Part shown: positions 54,741 to 64,000 of the stretch, in pieces
How the letters are laid out: each line of letters starts with the position of its first letter
Position numbering within the stretch: position 1 is the stretch's first letter
NCBI GenBank assembly: GCA_039000515.1
Contig: JBCFYV010000887.1
Span: 1 to 64,000 of the forward strand
Direction of reading: 5' to 3'
From: Timema cristinae
Taxonomy: Eukaryota; Arthropoda; Insecta; Phasmatodea; Timematidae
DNA: 64,000 bases
Notes under the pieces: generated by a model
What the model was told of the DNA's origin: nothing
Databases searched by the model: none
The model's input: the letters and a program-made list of their open reading frames with translations, nothing else
Program-made: the position numbers and the translations under genes

Positions 54741-54770
54741 AGAAAAAAAAAGAAAATTTTATTTTATTTT
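54741..54770. other. Centre of the large palindrome
   Basis: A short A-rich core lies between CATACCAACACCAAAATAAA and its reverse complement. Spacer of about 30 bp or less. Confidence 0.85.
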
Positions 54771-57605
54771 GGTGTTGGTATGTTGGAGGTAAGTTTCCGT
54801 GTAATTATTTTTATAATTATGAACTTTTAAGTTTTTATTACTTTGTAGCCTTTTTGTATTGTTATGTAACTCCAAATTGGTCAACCATGAGACCTGTTTT
54901 TTTTATGTTATCAGTTTGTATCAGACGACATCCTATGTACAACCCTTTTTAAATTATAATCAAACAGGGAACTAAGTATGATGATTGAAGACTATTTTAT
55001 TTTTGTTATTATTTGTTTATTTTTATTTTGGTTCTCTGATATTTTACGGGAGACACCTTTTATAAATCCTTTTTAACAAATCGGTAATGTAGCAAAAGTA
55101 AATCTGTTTCTCCTTTGTTTTAAATTAATCTTGTAAAAATGTGTTTAAATTTTGTATTTTAATAAATTCTAAAGTCCTTTGTGTAACAGGATTTTGATTT
55201 TGGGATCCCTGTGGGAAATCACGTGGTTGGTGTAATCCCCCACCCCTTAGTTTTTATTAATTAATAGTTTACTTATGCTCTCTTTCAGTCTTGGCTAAGT
55301 TGGTAAGGATGGAATATATGTATAAACTTCTCAATAAATTCAAAAAAGGCGATCAGTACACCACAATGTGTGTAACAATATGTCGAGCGGCTCCGACAGA
55401 GTCAGGAACAAGATATGTGACTTGCCAAGGTTTTTGAAGGGTTAAGGGGGTCCGACCCATCAAAAGAATTAAGCAAAAAGTACCAAATATATAAGGAGGT
55501 CCTATCCAAATGGGTTGAAAGATTTCAGAGTTGGAAGGTGTGTTTTCCAGAAGGTTTAGTTAATGATCTGGGCACTATGGCATATACAAAACGACCAGGG
55601 TTTTGAGAAAGTCACGCACCTTCCCTGCAAATGTTCTCGGGGATGTAAAAAAAATCTTAAGGAGGTGCGACATATGTCAGCGAACAAAACGTCCTAACAC
55701 CAGAACTGAAGGGAGAGTCCAAATAGTTACAGCTCACTGGCCTTTGAAAAAGTGTTTGTTAGATATCATGGGCCCGCTACCAAAGGGAGTCAGAGGAGGC
55801 AGCACGTATTTGGTATGATGGAACTTATATGCTAAATATGTAAAACTGTATGTTATTAGAGGGCTAAGGCCCCGAGCGGTCGTGAACCGTGTGATTGTCA
55901 ATTATATACAGGAAATGGCAAGCCAGGAATGATCGTCCCGGACCATGGGCCCCAATTCACTAGCCACCACTGGATTGAAGGTTTAAGGGAGAGAGGCATC
56001 AAACAGGGATACACGGCCATTTACCACCCGGGATCAAACCCATTAGAAGGAATCCACAGGGATATATGAAGAATGCTACCTGTTTATTGTCATAGCAATC
56101 ACCTCTCGGGCCCCAAGTATATTCCCAGGATTGAAGAATGTGTAGAACAAACAATACACTCCGTGGACCGGATTTCACCCCCCACGAATTCATTCACAAT
56201 TACCAGCCACCAAGACAATTGGAACGGCTGTTCCAGTTGGGAGTGAGTTGTCCTGAGAACAGAAGCTGGAACGGGCCGGCCGCAACATGGGACAAGTGGC
56301 AAGGAGGAGAATAGCCCGAGATGTGAGGACCAATCGTAGCACCAGATAGGAGACCTAGTTCTCGTGAAGACACACAAATTGTCATCCGCACCCTACCGAG
56401 GGAACCAGTAAAATTTTACTTTATCAGGGACCGGTAGGTGACAGCGGTCAAGAGTAATAATGCATATGTTATCCACTCCAAGGACTCTGATGAAATTATA
56501 GGTACTTTTAATGCAGTGCATCTAAAAAAATACTACCCGAACCACCACGACACTCACATTAAGTGTGGGAAAATTCATCATAATACTCGGGTGTCTATTG
56601 AATAGCAAGAGTCCACAGTTCGATTCCTGGAAAGTTATAACCATGATTAATTTATTTGATATATCATGTGCTATATCTAATTAATAATAATAATAAAAAA
56701 GGAGCAACAGGACCAGCGTTTGACTAAATGTGATAACAAGGGGGTCAAGAAATATTAAACAGTATTGTGTTAGTAATCAAATGTGATTTTTTTTTAAACA
56801 TAAACCATGTACATAACCATTGTTAGTGAAAGGTGCCAGAAGGTGAAAGGCAAAAGTGGAAATACTGTTATTTATTCAATTAAATAGACTATGCTTAGTG
56901 TTGCGTTTTAAAAATTGATTATTAAGTACATCAAGTGGAAGCTCGAAAATGATGAGCCTACAAAACTTTTGATCTCGACCTCAAGCTTAAGCGACGAGCC
57001 CGTCTCAAAGCTCGGAATAAGGTACTCACAGATCACCTACTCAATATTATTATACACGTTGGATTTTTAAAATACCAATATCGGTTTAAAAATAAGGTGG
57101 CCCAATCAAAGGCTGAATAATTTTATAATAAAAGAAAATGATAAAACTAATGAAAAAATAAAAATAAACTACTAAGAGTAAATTTGATGAAGAAAGCCCA
57201 CCTAGAGAGAGAGTGGTATCCAATGCACAAGGTGACATCTTCTTCTGTCTTTTATAGTAGAAGTAGTCAGTCATTCAACACATTTTAACACAATAAAATA
57301 ATATTTCGGCTTGTTTGCCTTTATCAAACACAAAGAAAGAAAGAAAGAAGAGAGTACAAATAACACAAACAATGGATTACTCTATTTGAATTTTGAATGA
57401 AACTGCATAGAAACACATTGTGCCAACTGTTTTTTTGGGAGTGAAGTTAAAGTCCTTGGCTATGGTTAGTATTTAATAGATAAGAAAATAATAATAAAAA
57501 TGATATATTTTAAAAATAGTAATAATAATAATGTTAATTTGAACAATAATTATATATAGATATAAACTATCTTCGGTTGAGGCCTGGTGGTAATCTTGAT
57601 TGTGA
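54771..57605 (+). mobile_element. Ty3/gypsy-like element, right palindrome arm
   Basis: A continuous copy of the sequence that appears inverted at 52,207-54,740 and 43,280-43,555. It contains the 3' part of pol (zinc-binding and integrase domains) ending near 56,605, then about 1 kb of non-coding sequence that may include an LTR. The arm reads past the position where the left arm is interrupted by the 8.6-kb transposon, so it represents the uninterrupted arrangement. Confidence 0.88.
55420..56605 (+). pseudogene. Retroelement integrase region, right arm
   Basis: The best frame, 55,603-55,818, shows ILRRCDICQRTKRPNTRTEG (the CC half of the HHCC zinc finger), then DIMGPLPKGVRGGSTYLV around the first catalytic aspartate. 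Later, in other frames, come the DHGPQF and HPGSNPLEGIHRDI regions (about 55,930-56,070). NNAYVIHSKDSDEIIGTFNA and HLKKYYPNHHD (about 56,457-56,550) represent the small C-terminal domain before a stop near 56,605. At least four frame breaks separate these pieces. Upstream, 55,420-55,600 encodes a linker (KKYQIYKEVLSKWVERFQSW) with further breaks. Whether the indels are biological or consensus errors cannot be decided here. Confidence 0.85.
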
Positions 57606-58376
57606 TTTTATATTATAAATCGAATCATTATTTATTTATAACGGGTCTCCTTGAATTTTCGCTTAAAGATTATGGCTAAACAGAATACTGTTGCACGATT
57701 GGACCAAAATATTTGTCTGATAGGGAAACTCTTTTATCCGCTTCACGGATGGGTTTACGTTTTAGAGCACCACCATTTTTTGGTACTGTGTTGCATTGCA
57801 AATCTTATGGTTTAAGACCACGCCACGTGTTATTAATGGAAGTTTATTTGTTATTGTTAAAATTGGAGATTTATTTCTTTGTTGGTTAATCGAGGGCCGC
57901 AAGTCTGCGTGCTTATTCTTTTAACTCTAGTTGAATTTTTTAACGTTAGTTTTCCTAACTAAAACGGATTTTTATTTTTTTTGTATATTTCAATACCCCC
58001 ATTTATGGCTATTAAGATATTTTATCTAGGGCATATTTTCTATTACTTAATAAATTTTGAGTCGCTGGTGGGGATTTTTAATATAATTTGATACTACCTT
58101 TGTCTAGTGTTTATATCACCATCCTTCACTTTTATTTTTTCTCTACCTATTTGTGCGAAGGAAATTTAACCGTAGTTGTTTAAATTGTTTCCCTTTTGGG
58201 CCCTTTATAACTCGGGAGGCGTCCCCCTATTTTTGTTGTGTTATTATCTTGGGCCCTTTGTTTGGATTACACGCCTAACACTGGGATAACTTGCTCTCTC
58301 ATGAGCTTTTGTCTTTTTTTTGAATAAAAAAAAAACTCAAAACTCTGAACCAACCTGTCTGTTATTTATGGGTATA
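57606..58376. other. No gene seen
   Basis: AT-rich sequence with a GGGCCCTTT word repeated at about 58,197 and 58,252, and AATAAAAAAAAAACTC near 58,323. It could be an LTR or 3' flank, but nothing firm can be said. Confidence 0.35.
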
Positions 58377-60879
58377 GATACATAAAAAGGAGGGGGGTGG
58401 GGAAAATTTTCCCCCTTTTAAAAAATTTTTTTCCCTTTGGGGGTTACCCCTTTTTTATTCCCTCTGTTTTATCTCTCCTTTTTTTTCCCCTTTAACATAT
58501 CGCTGTTCCTTTGTTTTTTTAAAAGGTAATTTTTTTTAGCCATTAAAAATTTTAAAAAATTTTAAAAATTTTAAAAATCCGTTGTAACTTTTAAAAAGGA
58601 GGCACCTCGTCACCCCTTTAAATCCCCTTAAATCGTTTAATTGAAATGAAACTTTTTTTCTGTGCAAAAAAAAAATTCCCCTTTTGAGTATAAAAAAACC
58701 CCAAAATTAAAAATTCCCGTCAAAAAATTTTGGGTTTCAATTGTGATGCCTTTTTTCCCCACTTTTCCCCCAAAATTACCCCTTTTTTTCCAAAACCATA
58801 AAAGGGGCGGGGGAAAACCCCCAAATGGCCTTTTTTTGGGTTTCCCAAAAGGTCTTTGATGGGTCATGTTACAAAGCCTGTTTTTTGGGTGAAATGCTTA
58901 TCCCTACTCTCCCAAAAAGGGGGGCCCCCGTCCCTATTCCCCTTTTGAATTGGACACCCCTTTTTTTCCCCCCCAAGGAATAAACCGAATCCCCCACAAA
59001 TCCAAAAGGGGGCCCCCATATCATCAATAACAAGATTCACAAACCATATGAAATCCATTTTTTTTTCCCTTTTTTTTTTCACCCCCTGAAAAAAATAATA
59101 TGAAAAATTTTAATTAAAAAAAACCTCTAAACCCTGTTTCTTTATCTAAATCCCCTTTGGTGAAGTCTGCCTGAATAGTTCCTTTTTTTTTTGTCATTGT
59201 TGCTGTCCAATCTTGTGAGTCAATGTTTTCCCATACCCCCGTCAGTTTTTCCCAAAAAATTTTTTACTTTCATGATTTTACCATCCCAAGTTAAACTATG
59301 TAACATGTTTAAACCCCCCCAAGGCCCAAATTGGAAACAGACTTTGCTATCATTTTTTAAAAGGGGGGGATAAAAAGGGGGGCAACATTTTTGATTTTTT
59401 AAAAAAAGTTTTCAGGGGGGTTTTGTTTTTATGCACTTTTAAAAATTTAAAATTTTTTTTAAAGTTTTTCCCCCAAATTTTAATACAAAAAAAATTACAG
59501 AAATTACACAGAAAAAAGATTTTTTTAAAAAAAATTAACGAAATTCCCAAAAAATTGGGGAACCCCAGATTGGTAAAAAAAAATTGGGGAAATTTTTTTT
59601 GGGCCCCCCTCATACGGGTTTGGGGGTTTTTCCTTTTAAGACCTCCGTTTAGTCTTATTGATCTTTTTTTTCCCTGTTTTTAGTAAAACTTGTTTAAAAT
59701 TTTTAAAAATTTTAAGGAAAATTTTTCCCCAAAAAGCTCTTCTCTTTTTTTTAAATATTTTTATGTGGGGTTATTTGAAAAAAAAAGTGCCCCGTGAGCT
59801 TTGTGACCTCTCACAGGGAAGGGAAACAGAACATTTGTTTGAATTTGGGGTTTTTAAAAAAAAACACAGAAAAAGCATATTTTCACCAAACGCTAGTAAA
59901 AAACAATCATTTTTTAAAAAAAATTTTTTTTGGGTTAGCCTAAAATTTTTTTTTAAATAAATTTTTTTAAAAAATTTTTTGGGGTTTTAGGTGGGCCCCC
60001 AAGGGGGCAAGGCCAAGAAAAAAAAGTTCTTCAGAACAGAAAAAAAAAAGGGGGGCTCACAAACCCCTTCCCCCGGGGGAATAAAAATCGTTTGGGGCGG
60101 GTTTTTCCAGGGGGAAAAAAATTTGGGGGGGAAAAGGTTTTTCCCTCATAAAGATTTTAAAAATTTTGGGGTTGGTAGACATATTGTTTTTTTTTATAAC
60201 CAAAAATAAAAAAAAGGGGGAAACTTTGCAAAATATTTTTTTTTTTTTTTTCAAACAATTCAAGAATTGACCCAAAAAAACCTTTTTCCCCCATGATATT
60301 TCTAAAGGGGAAAATTTATAATACAAAATAAATTGAAAAATTTTTTCTCAAAGCATTTTTAAAGTTTTTTTTAAGCCAAATTATTTTGATTGGGGTTTTT
60401 GATCTATACCCCCCAAAAAATTGTTTTTTTTTAAAAAAAATGTAAAACCCATGTAAAAATTTTAAATTTTTAAAAATTTTTTAGTCTGGGTTTTTCCCCC
60501 ATTTTTGGGGGGGGCAAGAGTCTAATCTGAATGGGTTTTAAAAAAAGAAAAAAATTTCCTCTAAATTCTACCTACTTTATTACATTCTTAATATACATAT
60601 ATATAAACCCCAAAAAAAAGAATGTTTTTGGTGTTTTTGGGGGTGCAATTTTTTGGGTTTTAAAAAGTTCCACCCAGGGAAAAATTTTTTTTTTTTATTA
60701 AAAATTTTTTTTCAGTTATTTCAAGTGGGAATTATTAGTTAGTTTTCAAAATTTTTTTAAAGTATGAAAAAAAAAAAACTAAAAGACAAAAATGAATTTT
60801 TTTTATAGTAATTTTAGACTGTTCATTATAAGGGTTGTTTTAATCAGATTAAAAAAAAATCTTTAAAAATTACTTAAAA
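58377..60879. other. Homopolymer-rich, probably degraded consensus
   Basis: From about 58,377 the sequence switches to runs of A, T, C and G of 4-12 bases with few mixed words. Open frames here are F/K/P/G-rich by composition and should not be annotated as genes. Confidence 0.8.
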
Positions 60880-61190
60880 AGGGGGCTTAAAATATCCCAA
60901 AAAAAAAAACCCCCTTTTTTTTTTTAAAGAGGCGACTTTTAAGGGGGGAAAAATTTTTTTTTTTTAAAAAAAAATCCTTCCCCCCGTTTCCTCCCTTTCC
61001 TTCATTTTTTAAATTTTCCTTTTTTTTTTCCCCCTTTTTTTTTCCCCCTTTCCCCACTTTTTTTAAAAAAATTTAGTTGCAAAATTTTTTTAAAGGGCCC
61101 CCCCTTAAAAAAATTTACTTTCCTACCCCTTTTGCCCCAAAACCTCTCTCCTGGGGATGCCCCCAAAAAAGAAGGTTGTCATGTCTATTT
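60880..61190 (+). mobile_element. Damaged copy of the LINE 5' UTR
   Basis: ATATCCC, an A run, CCCCC, a T run and AAAGAGGCGACTTTTAAGGGG parallel 5,578-5,626 of the LINE. At 61,143-61,187 the words CCTCTCTCCTGGGGATGC and GAAGGTTGTCATGTCTA match 6,022-6,064 closely. Pyrimidine-rich sequence lies between them in both. Mixed bases of the good copy are replaced by homopolymer runs here. Confidence 0.65.
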
Positions 61191-64000
61191 TTTAAAAAAA
61201 AGATTTGAGCCAAGAATGCAGGGGGGACCCCCCAACCCCCCCCCCCAAAACTTCTTTGGGGGGGGGGTCCAAAATAAGTATGTTTTAAAGGGGGAAAAGT
61301 AATCCAAAACCAAAATTTTTTTAAATAAGAATCCCTACTTTGAACAAAAAATTACTTAATGAGGTATAACATACCACAGACTTTATTGAGATATTGGGTT
61401 TTTTTTAAAAACCCCTGCTTTAATGTATTTAAAAAAGAAAAATCATTTTTTTTTTTTTAAAAATTTTTTTTTTATAGGTATTTTATTTTCGCCGGGGGGG
61501 GGGGCGGGGCCCGTTTTAAAAAACCCCCCCGTGTGTCACCCCTGGGTGAGTGGAAGGTAGTAATTGAGTTTCAAACTGCACGTTAAAACAATTAAATTTT
61601 AAAAAAGGCAAAACACAAGGGCCCAAAAAAAAAGGTTTTACAACCAAAAACACCCCGTTTTTCTAAAAGGGAAATTATTTTGGGGGATTTCTCCCCCAAT
61701 TTGGAACCCAAATACTGTAGGAAAAAGTTCCAAAAAATTTTTTTTTGAAAAATTGTTTAGACAGTAAAAAAACCCAAAAAGTTAGAAAAAAAGGTCTCCA
61801 AAGTGGGCCCCCGGGGGGAAAAAAATTTTTCCCGGCCCCCCCTATCTAAGCCCCTTTTTTTTTTTGCTTTTTAAATAAAACCCAAACCCCTGAAAAAGAA
61901 AATTGAGTTTTTTAAAAAATATATAATATATAAAAAAATAAAAAATAAAAAGCTTTTGGGGGGTTTAAAAGGTGTTTAAAAATTCATTTCCCCTGTTGAA
62001 AAATTTTTAAAAACCATGCAATGTCCCCCCCCCACCCCTCTCAAAAATTTAAAAACGTTGAAAAAAGAATTTTTGCATTTAGGGGAAAGGGGTTTCCACC
62101 CCCAAAAACAACATTGAAAAAACACAACAAATTATAACTTGCTATAATCATACCCCCCTTTTAATTAAAAGCGAGCAATTTTAATTTTTCCCTTTTTAGT
62201 GCCAAAAAATATTTTTAGTTTTTTGTTACTTTTTCTTTTCCAAAGTTTGTTTATTTGATTACATTTTTTTTTAATTTAAAAACTGCACGATGTAAAAAGG
62301 GGAGCCACGCACAAAAAGAAAAAAATAGACATGAAGTCACGTATTCAAAGAAAGGTTTAATATGGACTATTTTGTTTTTCGAATTGAGTCAAAAAAGCAT
62401 TGTGCTTAATAGAAAAGAACCTCGCAGTGCCCCCGGAGTTTAAAATTTGGGGCCCCAAAAACCCCCTTTGGGGACCCCCTTTTTAAAAATTTACCCGGGG
62501 AAAAAATGGTCAGATAAACTAGACACTTTTAAAAAAGGTTTTTTGTTGAAGCATTTTAAAATTTAAAAAGAAAACAAAGAACGAGGCTAAAAAGAAAAAA
62601 TAGTTTTTTAAAAAGGGACTTTTTTTTTTAAGTTTTAAAGAGGGAAGCCTTTTCTGATCGTGAAAGTTTTAAAAAAAACCCCTTTCTTCTAGTTTTCAAA
62701 GGGGGGGAAAAAAAAACCGGGTATTTTCCCCAAAGGGTTTTTAGTTTTTTTGGCGAAAACATTGCCCCGGTTTTTAAAAACCCCCAAAGGGCATTGTTAA
62801 AAATTGTTTTTTCAACTGACTGAAATAGCAAAGGGGGAATTTTTGTGGTTTTTTTTTCCTTTCAAAAGGGGAAAATCAACAAAAAACATTTTTTAATACA
62901 ATTTGCAATGGAAACAATTTTAAAGTTTACGACCGATGGGGGAAAAGCATATGTGGGGGCTAAATCAAGTTGGTATGACACATCTCCAAAGTAACGAAAA
63001 CTAAGGGTCTTTTCCCAAAAACCCCAAAAAAATTTTCTTTTCATTCTTCATCAGGGGGAAAAAATTTTGGGTATCACATGTGTAAAAAAGGGGGGTTTTG
63101 GGGTTTTTTTAAAAAGAATTTTTTTAAAAAAACCCCATGGACTTTAAACCCCTCCCAGTTTTGTAAAAATTTTTGGGGAAAATTTTTGGGGCCCCCCATG
63201 ATTTACCTTTCCATACGCAAAACTATGCATTTCCCGTGGGGAAAAATTTTACCAATTTTTTAACTTCAAAGTGAAATCACCATGTTTTTTTAAAAAAAAA
63301 AAAAAGTCACTACCTTTGGGGGGGCTGATGATGGGTTTTGCTGTGGAATTTTTCTTTCTCACAAAAATTTTATAAAATAAAAAACCCCCGTTTAAATATC
63401 AAGCTACAAGGTGGGGGAAAAAAACCTCATATCTGACATGTACAGCCATATGAAGGGGTTCCAACAAAAAAGTTTTGATTTCAAATTTTTTGTGCCAAGA
63501 CTGTTTACCCCCTTTTAAAAGTTGTGAAAAACATATTATGAAACAGGGGAAAAATGTTTCCTGCAAAACTTTTGGGCTAAATCCATAGCTTATTGGAATG
63601 CACGTTTTTCAGCTCTAGACTCGCATGCCTCAGGGCAAAGGGATTTTTAAATTTTTCCCCCCCCAAACTTCAACTGGGGAAAATTTTTTTAAACCCTGCA
63701 GTCCCTGCAACATTCTTAAAAAAAAATATAAAAAAGGAAAAATTAGATTTTACCCAGTCTTCCTTTTCCTGTTTTTGGCAATTTAAAAAAACTTTTTTCA
63801 GTTTTATTTCAAATTTTTTACACAAAATGTTGGTGATTTTTTTTTTTTTTTTCCCAAAAATGAAAAATGTGAAATGTAACCAACCAAAAAAAAATTTTCC
63901 AATAACAAATTTTTTGTTAAATTTTTTTTTTTTCAGAAACATGAAATTTAGCCCAAAATTTGGGGGCCATTATGTTTTCCCCCAAAAAAAAACCCTTTTT
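61191..64000. other. Homopolymer-rich, probably degraded consensus
   Basis: The texture is as in 58,377-60,879, with short more normal islands (for example about 62,285-62,440 and 63,560-63,640). No gene can be supported. Confidence 0.75.

Noticed and set aside
57224..57270. TATAAAAG box as the retroelement promoter
   Set aside because: It faces against the integrase orientation in both arms, so it is unlikely to drive the element.
52199..57280. Purely technical long-read foldback
   Set aside because: Not fully excluded, but asymmetric presence of the 8.6-kb insertion and higher divergence at the outer ends argue against it. Kept as a finding with this caveat.
58637..60326. Numerous 60-100-codon frames rich in F, K, G and P
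   Set aside because: Composition follows homopolymer runs; this region is probably damaged consensus.

Overview
This is a eukaryotic, AT-rich, intron-containing and transposon-dense window, most likely from an invertebrate and probably an arthropod. The evidence is an I-group LINE with EN, RT and RNase H domains, several tRNA-derived SINE families, piggyBac, pogo and Mutator-like remnants, and a split animal gene. No prokaryotic gene organisation is visible. I could not identify the species.

Layout. 1-4,700: AT-rich sequence with no supported gene. 4,738-12,310: an old, internally deleted copy of an I-like LINE, into which a 6,345-bp copy of the same family (5,554-11,898) has inserted with a perfect 14-bp target duplication. 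The young copy has an intact ORF1, but its ORF2 is broken twice. 13,200-13,620: a CpG-rich, promoter-like patch. 14,695-17,700: two inverted arrays of related monomers. 19-21 kb: SINEs. 21.5-22.9 kb and 24.1-25.9 kb: 36-bp and about 55-bp minisatellites.

27,169-42,150: five exons on the + strand encode the CUE domain and most of the C-terminal part of ASCC2, a ubiquitin-binding subunit of the ASC-1 complex. Exon phases agree across all the introns. Neither the N-terminal exons nor the last exon was found. The introns hold a piggyBac remnant, SINEs, a 31-bp minisatellite (31.0-32.4 kb), a 99-bp minisatellite (33.45-35.35 kb), a MITE, an ORF1 remnant of the same LINE family, and an RTE-like LINE interrupted by a roughly 1-kb insertion.

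42.2-57.6 kb: nested mobile DNA. A pogo-like transposase remnant is followed by a large inverted duplication of a Ty3/gypsy-like integrase region, centred near 54,755. The right arm (54,771-57,605) is continuous. The left arm (43,280-43,563 plus 52,199-54,740) is split by an 8,635-bp DNA transposon (43,564-52,198) with 35-bp terminal inverted repeats (29/35 matches), a perfect 8-bp target duplication TGTGTGAC, and subterminal GGCCTAAA arrays. Inside that transposon lie a 1,013-bp Mutator-like foldback element with a 9-bp duplication, several SINEs and a decayed THAP zinc finger. This nested structure is the most notable object in the window.

58,377-64,000: the base texture changes abruptly to long homopolymer runs. 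A damaged match to the LINE 5' UTR can be recognised there, which suggests a degraded consensus rather than biology.

The only host gene I can support is ASCC2; nearly everything else is mobile or repetitive DNA. All comparisons were made by eye. No database search or alignment program was run.
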